Below are positions 17,567 to 25,271 of a DNA stretch of 64,000 bases, in pieces; the first letter of the stretch is position 1; every line of letters begins with the position of its first letter. The notes under the pieces are model-generated. The model was not told the DNA's origin and searched no databases. It saw only the letters and a program-made list of their open reading frames with translations. Position numbers and translations under genes: made by a program. This DNA comes from Gemmatimonadota bacterium (GTDB lineage: Bacteria > Gemmatimonadota > Gemmatimonadetes > Gemmatimonadales > Gemmatimonadaceae), in assembly GCA_016191225.1 (NCBI GenBank), contig JACPPC010000001.1, forward strand, positions 186,001 through 250,000. Direction: 5' to 3'.

Positions 17567-17704
17567 CTGCGCGCGGCGAAGGATCGTCTTCTTCGCCGTC
17601 TTCCTGCGCGCGGCGAAGGATCGTCTTCTTCGCCGTCTTCCTGCGCGCGGCGAAGGATCGGCTTCTTCGCCGTCTTCCTGCGCGCGGCGAAGGATCGGCT
17701 TCTC
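17567..17704 (+). repeat. 37-bp tandem repeat, about 3.7 copies
   Basis: Copies begin at 17567, 17604, 17641 and 17678, each starting 'ctgcgcgcggcgaaggatcg'; the last is truncated. The units abut without spacers and differ at one base (gtctt versus ggctt), so this is not a CRISPR. The unit is the same as the dispersed intergenic element of this window, here locally amplified just behind the DUF4097 gene and beside a decayed dehydrogenase. Confidence 0.9.
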
Positions 17705-17739
17705 CCAGGCTGGCCCTTCGCCTCGATCTGGGCGACCGG

Positions 17740-18160
17740 GGCGCCCTCCCGTCATCCAGCGCGAACGCTACCAGCGCGGCGACGTTGCCCGCCCCGGACA
17801 AGATCACCACGCACTGCGCGCCGTCGGTCGTGCGGCAGGTGACGGGGTTCGCCTCCCGCCCCCGCGCGCAGCGGGTGCGGCCAGCGCGTGGCGCCGGTGC
17901 GCGCGTCGCTGGCGCACGGCACCGTTCCGCCACCGGTGATGAACACGAGCCCGCCGTGCGGGACCGTCCACCTCGCGACCTTCCGGTCGCGGTCGATCGC
18001 GGTGAGCCTACCGTCCGTCGGCTTCACCAGGGGCGGGGCCGCCGGCCGCGTGTGGTCGCCGCGCCACGGGTCGGTGCCGGCGGTGACGTCGATGTCGCTC
18101 GCTGGCAGGTCCGCCGGGGACGCGTCGCCGATCGGATCTCGCTCGCACCGGCGTGCCATC
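17740..18160 (-). pseudogene. Remnant of PQQ-dependent (quinoprotein) dehydrogenase, C-terminal part
   Basis: Two overlapping minus-strand frames read like the end of a quinoprotein glucose dehydrogenase beta-propeller. Frame one gives APPLVKPTDGRLTAIDRD, VPHGGLVFITGGG and DARTGATRW; frame two, beginning near 17861, continues NPVTCRTTDGAQCVVILSGAGN and ALVAFALDDG. The family ends in just this order, so a frameshift near 17865-17880 splits it, and the N-terminal 500 or more residues are missing upstream, where the 18247 lipoprotein begins. It is therefore a decayed fragment. The 37-bp repeat lies at its downstream end. Confidence 0.65.
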
Positions 18161-18246
18161 GCCAGGGAGTTCCACCGGAAACGCGTCGCCGGTCGTTCCC
18201 TTCGGCGTCCCCCGTCGGATCGTGAACTGCGCCCCGCGCGACGCGC

Positions 18247-19476
18247 TCAAAAGCTCACGCCGAGAAAGGCCCCGAATGTCGTCCCTCCCACCTCCGCGGG
18301 GCCGGCGGGGGCGGTCGCGACCTTGGGAAAGCTCCCGGAAAAACCGAAGCGGTGCTGCAGCTTGAGCTCGACGAACATGCCCGCCGAGAGGGGCTGCTGC
18401 CACGAGGCCAGCGCCCCCCACCCCGCGGCGGTGTTCGAGGCGGTGCCCTCGGCCACGAGGTCGGGGTTCTTGGTCTCGCGCCAGCGCATGGCACTCTGCA
18501 CGTACGACGGCCCCGCGGCGACCCGGAAGCGCGGCCATTCGTAGCCCACGTTCAGTCCGTAGGCCTTGCCACGATAGTTCATGATCGCCCGCCAGCCGAC
18601 CGTCTCGGCCGCGTCGTTGAAGGCGCGCGCCGTCCATTCGTAGTCGCTGAGGTCCGAGTAGCCCTCCAGTGACCAGCCCCCGATCACTCGCAGCCGCAAC
18701 GCGATGGCGCCCCAGGGGGCCTGCCCCGCCTCGGTCGGGTAACCGAGCTCCACCGGCCGAGCGGTGATCGTCGTCCCCGCAGTCCCGACCGTGGTGAACG
18801 ACCCGTCCGCGGGAACGGGGTCGGTCACGACATACCCCGACTGCTGCATCCTGGTCGCGAAGGCGGCGCGCGACGCGGCACGCTGGTACGAGACCAGTCC
18901 CGGCATGAACGACAGCAGCCAGCGCCGCTGCGGGAACTCGGCATTCGACCGGCTCGGGCAGAGGTCTTCCTTGGCTTCGACCTCGCTCTCCGGCGGGAAG
19001 AGGGCGAGCCGCACCAGCTGGTAGCGCTGGCCGTCGAAGGCCCACTTGGCGGCGTAGCGCGCCTGCTCCTCCTGCGTGCGCGCGCCACCGGCCGCGATCC
19101 GCACCGTCAGCATGCCGCCGTGCTCGTAGGCGCCGTCGGTGCAGACGGAGAAGATCGCGTCACGCATCGAGAAGCTCGGCGTCCCGTCCCGGTAGAGCCC
19201 GTTCATGAAGGTGAGCAGCGCCCGCGGCCCGACCACGCTGTCGGTGCCGCGCATCACGAGCGTGGCGCGCGAGTCGATCGCGCCGGCAAGGCCCTCCACC
19301 CTGCCCGTGCGCAGCACCGAGTCGAGGCGGGCCTTCTCGCGCTCCACCCCGGCCTGGATGCCGCGCTCGCCGGGCAGGATCACCTGGCTGCCGGAGTGCG
19401 GCGTGAGGGTGGCACAGCCGCCGCCCAGGACGGCCGACAGCAGCGGGGAAAGCGCGGGAACGAGGCGGAGACGCAT
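18247..19476 (-). CDS. Lipoprotein with DUF4440/SnoaL-like region and C-terminal beta-barrel-like part
   Basis: The ATG at 19476 gives 409 residues with a lipobox (SAVLGGGCATL, Cys near residue 18). Residues about 35-175 look like a DUF4440/NTF2-type fold (MRGTDSVVGPRALLTFMNG..., typical of such proteins from this group). The last 150 residues alternate in polarity (GGWSLEGYSDLSDYEWTARAF, FVELKLQHRFGFSG) and end in FGAFLGVSF, as expected for an outer-membrane beta-structure. I know no characterised homologue. It is divergent from the Yip1 gene, 130 bp apart. Confidence 0.65.
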   Translation of the reverse strand: MRLRLVPALSPLLSAVLGGGCATLTPHSGSQVILPGERGIQAGVEREKARLDSVLRTGRVEGLAGAIDSRATLVMRGTDSVVGPRALLTFMNGLYRDGTPSFSMRDAIFSVCTDGAYEHGGMLTVRIAAGGARTQEEQARYAAKWAFDGQRYQLVRLALFPPESEVEAKEDLCPSRSNAEFPQRRWLLSFMPGLVSYQRAASRAAFATRMQQSGYVVTDPVPADGSFTTVGTAGTTITARPVELGYPTEAGQAPWGAIALRLRVIGGWSLEGYSDLSDYEWTARAFNDAAETVGWRAIMNYRGKAYGLNVGYEWPRFRVAAGPSYVQSAMRWRETKNPDLVAEGTASNTAAGWGALASWQQPLSAGMFVELKLQHRFGFSGSFPKVATAPAGPAEVGGTTFGAFLGVSF

Positions 19477-19606
19477 CCTCGACGAAAAGATACCGGCCGG
19501 GCGCGTCGCGGCCAGCGGGGGCGCCGGGGGGAGGCGGCGGTCGCCGCCGCGCGTACATTCTCCCCGGCACGCCTCGCCCTCGAATCCACCAGCCAGGAGC
19601 CCGCAG

Positions 19607-20350
19607 ATGAGCGACCCGTCCGCCTCTCCCGCCGACGCGCCCACTCCCGCCGAGACGGCCAGCGTCGTCGAGGACTTCCTCGACATCTTCTACGCCCCGG
19701 CGGCCGTGTTCGCGCGGCGCGCGAACGGGAACTTCTGGATCCCGATGCTGGTGGTGATGCTGATGACCGGGGCGATCTTCCTCGCCACGCGTGGGGTCAC
19801 CCGGCCGATCATGGACGCCGAGATGGCACGCGCCGAGGCGGCGCAGATGAAGAAGAATCCGCAGATCACCCCGGACCAGCTCGCGGTCGGTCGCAACATC
19901 CAGGAGAAGGTCGCCCCCGTCGGTGCGTTCCTCTTCCCGCCGATCGGCATCCTGCTCGTGGCGCTCACGCTCTGGCTGGTCGGCAAGATGTTCGGCGCCA
20001 CGCAGACGTGGAACGCGGCCCTCGTCGTCAGCTCCTACGCCTACATCCTGAAACCGGTGGAGGGATTCCTGAACGGGGCACAGGCGATGATGATGAACCC
20101 GGCGTCGCTCGACGGCCGGCTGCGCGTCTCGCTCGGGGTGGCGCGCTTCCTCGACCCCGCCACCACCTCGCCGGTGCTGCTGGCGGCGATCGGCCGGCTC
20201 GACCTGTTCACGATCTGGCTCACCGCGCTGCTGGCGATCGGCCTGTCCGTGACGGGCAGGATCAGCCGCCGCGACGGCGCGATCGCGGCCGTGATCGTCT
20301 GGATCATCGGGGCCCTCCCCGGGGTGATCGGCGCCCTGCTGCAGGGGTGA
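19607..20350 (+). CDS. Yip1/DUF1282-like integral membrane protein
   Basis: The ATG at 19607 gives 247 residues; the track start at 19205 lies within the divergent lipoprotein gene. The N-terminal cytoplasmic segment SVVEDFLDIFYAPAAVFARR is the typical opening of bacterial Yip1-domain proteins, followed by about five membrane spans (VVMLMTGAIFL, FPPIGILLVALTLWLVG, FTIWLTALLAIGLSVTG, AAVIVWIIGALPGVIGALL). The function of bacterial members is unknown. It is followed 40 bp later by an HNH gene on the same strand. Confidence 0.8.
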   Translation: MSDPSASPADAPTPAETASVVEDFLDIFYAPAAVFARRANGNFWIPMLVVMLMTGAIFLATRGVTRPIMDAEMARAEAAQMKKNPQITPDQLAVGRNIQEKVAPVGAFLFPPIGILLVALTLWLVGKMFGATQTWNAALVVSSYAYILKPVEGFLNGAQAMMMNPASLDGRLRVSLGVARFLDPATTSPVLLAAIGRLDLFTIWLTALLAIGLSVTGRISRRDGAIAAVIVWIIGALPGVIGALLQG

Positions 20351-20390
20351 GCAGCACCATGCCCTTTGGACGAAGCGCTAGATTGCCGCG

Positions 20391-20855
20391 ATGACCGCAC
20401 GAAAGAAATCCGGAAGCCGCCGCGGCGGGCGCGGCAAGCGCAAGTCGCCGTACTCGGCACGTCGGGAGCACGAGACCTCGCTCCCGACGAGCCGCAACGC
20501 CTACATCGAGACGCGCGAGTGGCTCCTCGCGCGCCACGGACCCCACTGCGCCTACTGCGGGCGCAAGGTCGCCAAGGCCACGATCACGCTCGACCACGTG
20601 GCCCCGCGGCGGGGCCTCACCGCGTACGACCGGCGCGACAACCTGGTGCTGTGCTGCAAGAGCTGCAACACCGCCAAGGCCGACTCCCCGATCCTCAAGT
20701 TCCTCCTCGCCAACCGCGACCGCGCCAGGAACATGGTGCGGTACGGCAAGCACCTCAGCCCGCTGCTGGTGAAGATGGCGCGTGACATGGCGGGCCCCGG
20801 GCCGCTGACCAAGAACCCGTTCAGCAAGGGCGACGACTCGCCGTACAGCGACTGA
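20391..20855 (+). CDS. HNH endonuclease-like protein
   Basis: The 154-residue protein has a basic N-terminus, then a compact HNH/zinc-ribbon domain: HCAYCGRK (first Cys pair), the catalytic TLDHVAPRR and NLVLCCKSCNTAK (second Cys pair and the HNH asparagine/lysine end). This form is common in housekeeping-like HNH proteins such as those annotated as paralogues of 5-methylcytosine restriction nucleases, but no restriction or phage genes lie nearby. DNA cleavage is a family expectation only. A perfect 13-bp hairpin follows its stop. Confidence 0.85.
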   Translation: MTARKKSGSRRGGRGKRKSPYSARREHETSLPTSRNAYIETREWLLARHGPHCAYCGRKVAKATITLDHVAPRRGLTAYDRRDNLVLCCKSCNTAKADSPILKFLLANRDRARNMVRYGKHLSPLLVKMARDMAGPGPLTKNPFSKGDDSPYSD

Positions 20856-20878
20856 GCCAGCCGGCGGCTCGCCGGGCG

Positions 20879-20914
20879 CGCCGGGGGCCGCCCCACTCGG
20901 CGCGGCCCCCGGCG
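20879..20914. terminator. Bidirectional hairpin between convergent genes
   Basis: Perfect arms cgccgggggccgc (20879-20891) and gcggcccccggcg (20902-20914) with a 10-nt loop lie between the convergent HNH and 20940 genes. There is no clear U-tract on either strand. Confidence 0.65.
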
Positions 20915-20939
20915 TCGCATGACGGCGGCGGGGGGCCGC

Positions 20940-21767
20940 CTACCGCACCGTGTACCCCCGCCCCTCGAGACAGGCGACCTCCGCCCGCCGGTACTGTTCG
21001 GCCAGCGCCGCCGCCGCGGCATCGGCCGGCGGCGATGCACCCGGCTCGTATCCCGACGCCCCCGCCGCCCACTTCGCGCACTCGGCACGGTCGGTGAACA
21101 GCCGCTCCCGCGACTGCCCGTTCCTCGGGTACACCATCAGGTCCGTGCCGATCGGCGGCGACCACGGCTGCGACGAGTCCGCGGCGACCGTGCCGGCTGG
21201 CGGCGGCGACACGACGTACCCCGCTCCCTGCGGCGCGGGCGCGTAGTACACGCCGTTGGCGTAGTAGTACGGCACGCCCCCCACCCAGACCACGGTGTAC
21301 GACGGCGGCAGCACCGGGATCACCACGCCGGTCGGCGGCGCCACCACGACGTAGCGCGGACCGTACGGTCGGTACCAGACACCGGCATGGAAGTAGAACG
21401 GGCTCCCCCGCCAGAAGACGCCGATCCGCTCACGGGGAAGGCCGCCGACCACGAAGCCGCGGGCCGGGTAGAACACGTTGTGCCGGTACCGCGCATCGAA
21501 GCGCGCGTGTGGCGGCACGAATGCGGGCGCGGGCGGCGCCCAGCCCGGGGCACGCACCGGCTGCGGCGCGTGCGCGACGCGCGCACCGGGCCCTGCCAGT
21601 CCGCCACCACGGGGGATGTCCCGCGGGGCATCGTGGCCGCCACGCTGGCCGCCGTCCTCCCGGCCCCTTCGCTGCGCCGGAAGCGGTGAGGCGCTTCCAA
21701 TCACCATGCCGAGCGCGAGGACTCCGGCCACCACCGATCGACGGCTGCTCGTGCCGCGTGCACGCAT
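20940..21767 (-). CDS. Exported Tyr/Pro/Gly-rich protein (DUF6515-like)
   Basis: The ATG at 21767 gives 275 residues with a signal peptide (RSVVAGVLALGMVIGSASPLPAQ). The middle is rich in Tyr, Pro, Gly and Val, with the segment FFRG-like 'FWRGSPFYFHAGVWYRPYGPRYVVVAPPTGVVIPVLPP' broken over short repeats, followed by YTVVWVGGVPYYYANGVYY. The C-terminus (YPRNGQSRERLFTDRAECAKWA) contains one cysteine of a pair and matches the DUF6515 type of periplasmic proteins with an unknown role. Compositional bias near the N-terminus (GGQRGGHDAPRDIPRGGG) suggests a disordered linker. Confidence 0.7.
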   Translation of the reverse strand: MRARGTSSRRSVVAGVLALGMVIGSASPLPAQRRGREDGGQRGGHDAPRDIPRGGGLAGPGARVAHAPQPVRAPGWAPPAPAFVPPHARFDARYRHNVFYPARGFVVGGLPRERIGVFWRGSPFYFHAGVWYRPYGPRYVVVAPPTGVVIPVLPPSYTVVWVGGVPYYYANGVYYAPAPQGAGYVVSPPPAGTVAADSSQPWSPPIGTDLMVYPRNGQSRERLFTDRAECAKWAAGASGYEPGASPPADAAAAALAEQYRRAEVACLEGRGYTVR

Positions 21768-22069
21768 CTGAGGCCTCCCAGTGTGAATCGCCGGTGCGTC
21801 GCATCGTTCGCGCACTCGGGCGACCTGTTCACTGAGGCATACCGCGCGGCGGGGCGCAAGTTTCGTCGCGCGCCCCCACCCGTGACAGCGGTGTCGGGGA
21901 GGAACGATGGAACTTCTTGACGTTTCCGGTTCCGCTCGCCGGCGTGCGACGCGCGCGGGCCCATTGGCGACACCATCAGGAAGCCTGAGCCCCAGGCGGC
22001 GCCAGCCGGGCGATTCCGCCGCGAGCGCGTGGCAACGGCCGCGCCCCGGGCGCGGCGCGCGGGCCGCGA
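21768..22069. other. Intergenic region, 302 bp, no gene seen
   Basis: This lies between the 20940 and MmuM genes, both on the minus strand. It contains a short GC palindrome at 22039-22055 (ccgcgcc-ccg-ggcgcgg) just past the MmuM stop, which may end its transcript, and probably the promoter of the 20940 gene near 21830-21900, which is locally less GC-rich. No open frame resembles a protein I know. Confidence 0.5.
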
Positions 22070-23077
22070 TCAGCGCCAGCCCGGCACCGGCGGCGAGGGT
22101 CCCCTCCGGCCCTGCTCGACGCTTCCCAGCGGGGAGGTCCAGTCGCGCAGGGCCGCGATGTCGGTGGGCGTCGTCCGGCAACAGCCGCCGACCAGCCGCG
22201 CCCCGGCCTCGACCCACTCTCGCGCCTGCGCCGCAAAGCCGCGGCCGTCGCGATCGCCGCGCCAGCCGTGCGACGCCGCGTCGTAGCGCTCCCCCGAGTT
22301 GGGATACGCGACGAGGGGCAGCGACGTGGCCGATCGCGCCTCGCGCAGCAGCGAGGGCACGTGGCGCGGCGCCGTGCAGTTCACGCCGATCGCGGCCACC
22401 TGCGGGTGTCCGTCGAGCAGCGCCGCCGCGTCGCGCATCGGCTCGCCCGACGACAGGCGCGTCCCGTCGCGGGCGCTGAAGCTGAACCAGGCGGTCATCC
22501 CCGGGTGCCGCTCGAGCACCACCAGCAGCGCCCGCGCCTCGGCGAGGCTGGGAATGGTCTCGCACGCCAGCAGGTCGGGCCCCGCAGCGACCAGCAGCGC
22601 CATGCGCGGCGCGTGGAACACCGCCAGCGGTCCCTCGCCGATGCCGTAGTCCCCATGGTACTCCGAACCGTCCGCGAGGTAGGCGCCGTACGGACCCACC
22701 GATGCCGCCACCAGCGGCCGGGAACGGCCCACGCGCACCCCCTCGTCGGCCCAGAAGGCGTCGCGCTCGTCACGGGCAAGCCGCACCGCGCTCGAGATCA
22801 CGCCTTCGGCGTCCGGCCGCGAGAGCCGGCGCAGCATCAGCCCCTGCACCGTCGCCTGGTAGCTCGCGGTGGTGATCACGTCCGCGCCCGCCTCGAGGTA
22901 GTCGCGGTGCACCGCGGCGACCAGCTCCGGCGCCTCGAGCAGCACCCTGGCCGACCCGAGCGGGTCGGCGAGGTCGGCGCCGCGGCGCTCCAGCTCCGTC
23001 GCGAGCGCGCCGTCGAGCACCACCACCTCCTGCTCCCGGAGCCGGGCGGCCAGGGGGCCGCGCGAGGCAAGGGTCAT
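22070..23077 (-). CDS. mmuM: Homocysteine S-methyltransferase
   Basis: From the ATG at 23077 (MTLASRGPLAARLREQE) the product is 335 residues, normal for MmuM. It uses S-methylmethionine or S-adenosylmethionine to methylate homocysteine to methionine. Motifs are VVLDGALATELERRGADL, the zinc ligand in AIGVNCTAP, and the second ligand pair in LVGGCCRTTPTDIAALR; ASYQATVQG is also typical. The last 15 residues are non-conserved. It is divergent from the SET gene with only 23 bp between the start codons. Confidence 0.9.
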   Translation of the reverse strand: MTLASRGPLAARLREQEVVVLDGALATELERRGADLADPLGSARVLLEAPELVAAVHRDYLEAGADVITTASYQATVQGLMLRRLSRPDAEGVISSAVRLARDERDAFWADEGVRVGRSRPLVAASVGPYGAYLADGSEYHGDYGIGEGPLAVFHAPRMALLVAAGPDLLACETIPSLAEARALLVVLERHPGMTAWFSFSARDGTRLSSGEPMRDAAALLDGHPQVAAIGVNCTAPRHVPSLLREARSATSLPLVAYPNSGERYDAASHGWRGDRDGRGFAAQAREWVEAGARLVGGCCRTTPTDIAALRDWTSPLGSVEQGRRGPSPPVPGWR

Positions 23078-23100
23078 GTCGCGCAAGTTATCGTTCGGCC

Positions 23101-23562
23101 ATGCGCGATGCCGGGCCGCCCTACCCGTTCGAGATCCGCCCCTCGGGGATCGAGGGGCTGGGCGCGTTCGCCACCGAGCGCATCGCCCCCGGCGTGCGAC
23201 TGATCGAGTACGCCGGCGAGCGCCTGACGCCGGCCGCCGCCGAGGCGCGATACCCCGACGCCGAAGGGGAGCGGCACCACACCTGCCTGTTCGCCATCGA
23301 CGACGAGGTCGTCATCGACGCCGCCGTGAATGGCAACGAGGCGCGCTTCATCAATCACTCGTGCGCCCCCAACTGCGACGCGGTGATCGACGCCGGCCGC
23401 ATCTGGATCGAGACCATCCACGACATCGAGCCGGGGGAGGAACTGGCGTACGACTACGCCTACGTGCTCACCGAACGCCACACGCCGGCCGCCAAGCGGC
23501 GGTACCCGTGCCACTGCGGCGCCGCGACTTGCCGCGGCACGATCCTGGCCCGCAAGCGGTAG
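23101..23562 (+). CDS. SET-domain protein lysine methyltransferase-like
   Basis: The 153-residue protein is a bare SET domain. It has the N-terminal GLGAFATERIAPG, the catalytic knot RFINHSCAPNC, GEELAYDYAYVLTE with the active tyrosine, and a post-SET cysteine cluster YPCHCGAATCRGTI that would bind zinc together with NHSC. Eukaryotic SET enzymes methylate histone lysines; the bacterial counterparts of this small form have unknown targets and are thought to be acquired from eukaryotes. It shares a 23-bp divergent gap with mmuM, and methionine metabolism would supply its methyl donor, but that link is speculative. Confidence 0.85.
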   Translation: MRDAGPPYPFEIRPSGIEGLGAFATERIAPGVRLIEYAGERLTPAAAEARYPDAEGERHHTCLFAIDDEVVIDAAVNGNEARFINHSCAPNCDAVIDAGRIWIETIHDIEPGEELAYDYAYVLTERHTPAAKRRYPCHCGAATCRGTILARKR

Positions 23563-23564
23563 CC

Positions 23565-23593
23565 GCCGGGCCGCCCCGCAAGGGCGGCCCGGC
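23565..23593. terminator. Perfect hairpin between convergent genes
   Basis: Arms gccgggccgcc (23565-23575) and ggcggcccggc (23583-23593) flank a 7-nt loop. It sits 2 bp behind the SET stop codon and 10 bp from the end of the convergent DsrE-like gene, so it could serve both. Confidence 0.7.
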
Positions 23594-23602
23594 CTCCGGC
23601 TC

Positions 23603-24262
23603 CTACCCGGCGAAGCAGTACGAGCAGCCCGCCTCCTGCGCCCGGCCGACGGCGAGCACTCCCGACGCCGCGATGTGCGACCCCGGCACCAATGCCGCCT
23701 TCCACTCGGCAAAGGCATCCTCGGCCTTCACGCCGATCGCCTTGCCGGCCATCCCGGAGATGATCGTGAGGGCCAAGTTGCAGACCACGACGGTCGCGCC
23801 CGCGGCAATCATCTTCTCCACCGACTGGGCGGGGTTCATCATGTCGCCCGGCCCGGAGTTGATGTAGAAATTGCGCACCGCGGGAGCCTTTGTGGCCGGG
23901 TCCATGATCCCCAGCATCGCGCCGACACCGTACTTCGACCAGATCGCGTCGGAGACGGCCATCGGCATGGCGAAGTGCCGCACGACGATCACCGCCCGGA
24001 CCTCCTTCGGGCCGAGGCCATACGCCTGCTTCATGGTGTTCAGGTAGTTGCCGGCGAACATCATCGGGAAGCCGGCGTTGTGCGCAGTGGCGTCGAACAC
24101 CTGCTTGTGCTTCGTCGCGGCCAGTCCGGACAGCCAGGGCTCGGAGCCGGCCTTGTCGGCCGCGGGCTCGGCGCGCGTGATCGCGGGAGCTGCCGCGAAG
24201 GCGAGCGCTGCGGCGCCGAGTCGTTCAATGAAAGTGCGTCGATTGTCGCCAAGGCTGGACAT
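23603..24262 (-). CDS. Exported DsrE/DsrF-like protein
   Basis: The ATG at 24262 gives 219 residues with a Tat-like leader (DNRRTFIERLGAAALAFAAAPA). The body has VVVRHFAMPMAVSDAIWSKYG and AAGATVVVCNLALTIISGMAG, the sort of Rossmann-like strands of the DsrE/F/TusD family, including one conserved cysteine (VVCNLA), and ends with a CSYC pair (EAGCSYCFAG). Cytoplasmic DsrE proteins relay sulfur; exported ones have been annotated in several soil bacteria with unknown function. Secretion through Tat would suit a protein folded before export. The 23565 hairpin ends its transcript. Confidence 0.65.
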   Translation of the reverse strand: MSSLGDNRRTFIERLGAAALAFAAAPAITRAEPAADKAGSEPWLSGLAATKHKQVFDATAHNAGFPMMFAGNYLNTMKQAYGLGPKEVRAVIVVRHFAMPMAVSDAIWSKYGVGAMLGIMDPATKAPAVRNFYINSGPGDMMNPAQSVEKMIAAGATVVVCNLALTIISGMAGKAIGVKAEDAFAEWKAALVPGSHIAASGVLAVGRAQEAGCSYCFAG

Positions 24263-24401
24263 CTGGGCCTCCGTGGTGGGATGGGTAGGCGGAGAACGTA
24301 GCTCGCCCTGCCGCCAGCGGCGAGCGCCCGTTGGGGGGGCGGCACCGGGACGTTGCGCGCACGTTCCCCGCCCCGATCTTTCCCCGCATGCGAGCCCCCC
24401 C

Positions 24402-24896
24402 ATGAGGCACTGGCTCCGTCGGCGCGTCTACGAGCCGCTGTTGGCGGCCCTCCGCGAGGGGGTCACCCCGGCCGGGCTCGCGCACTGCGTCGCGGTCGGC
24501 GCCATGATCGGCATCTTCCCCGCGATCGGGACCACCACGCTGCTGTGCACCGCCGCCGCGCTGGCCCTGCGGCTCAACATGGTGGTGATCCTCGCGGTGA
24601 ACTACCTCGTGTACCCGCTGCAGTTCGCGCTCCTCATTCCCTTCTTCCGCGCCGGTGAGTGGCTGTTCGGCGCCGAGCGCCTGTCGCTGTCCGCCGGCGA
24701 GGTGGTGGCCCTCGTGCGCGATACGCCGATCGTGGCGATCGACCGGTTGTGGACGGTGACCTGGCATGCCGCGGCGGCCTGGCTGGTGCTCACGCTGTTG
24801 ACGGTGCCCCTCATCCGCGCGGCGCTGACGCCGGCCTTTCGCCGCATGGCCCGCCTCGTGCCTCCCGCGCCGGGGGCGACTGGCAACGGCACCTGA
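24402..24896 (+). CDS. DUF2062 membrane protein
   Basis: The 164-residue protein starts MRHWLRRRVYEPLLAALREGVTPAGLA, the diagnostic opening of DUF2062, followed by GAMIGIFPAIGTTTLLCTAAALALRLN, which has the family's conserved GxxxGxxP segment, and two more hydrophobic spans. The family is often fused to or near glycosyltransferases, but here it stands alone and its role is unknown. A 13-bp tandem repeat begins directly after the stop codon. Confidence 0.8.
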   Translation: MRHWLRRRVYEPLLAALREGVTPAGLAHCVAVGAMIGIFPAIGTTTLLCTAAALALRLNMVVILAVNYLVYPLQFALLIPFFRAGEWLFGAERLSLSAGEVVALVRDTPIVAIDRLWTVTWHAAAAWLVLTLLTVPLIRAALTPAFRRMARLVPPAPGATGNGT

Positions 24897-24900
24897 GCGC

Positions 24901-24947
24901 GCCGTCGCTGCTCGCCGTCGCTGCTCGCCGTCGCTGCTCGCCGTCGC
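24901..24947 (+). repeat. 13-bp tandem repeat, three copies plus a partial
   Basis: The unit gccgtcgctgctc occurs exactly at 24901, 24914 and 24927, and a partial copy follows. It starts four bases after the DUF2062 stop. Slippage of a GC-rich 3' trailer is a simple explanation; no coding role is seen. Confidence 0.85.
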
Positions 24948-25271
24948 ACGCGCCGTGTGCAGCTCGTCCGGCTGCCGCACGTCCGGCTTCACGACACAAC
25001 GACGTCGACGTCGCCGGGAACCGTGCGTCGTCCTGCCGGCCGCGAGGTACGCGTCGCCGGCCAGCGGGCCCTGGTGCTCCGGGTGCTGCTCCGGGTCACC
25101 AGCGTCGCGCTCACCGGGTGCAGCTGCCTCCGCACCGGCGGCGAGGACTGTCGTGGCTCGCAGCCGCCCGCGCCGAAGTTCCTCCCCTGGCCTCCGGCGA
25201 GACTGTGCCCGCGCGCCGACGTGCAATGGCTGGCGCGCGCCTTCCCGTGGTGAGCGCCGGCCCCGCCGCGG
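24948..25271. other. Intergenic region, 324 bp, no gene seen
   Basis: Between the 13-bp repeat and the convergent end of the aminotransferase gene there are only shadow ORFs (for example 24957-25253, +, 98 codons) that carry no recognisable motif and have unusual composition. A local AT-richer run 'cacgacacaacgacgtcgac' lies near 24990. No supported feature. Confidence 0.4.

Noticed and set aside
17567-17704. CRISPR-like array
   Set aside because: The 37-bp units abut directly with no spacers and no cas genes are present.
24957-25253. 98-codon ORF
   Set aside because: No conserved motif, unusual composition and no ribosome site.
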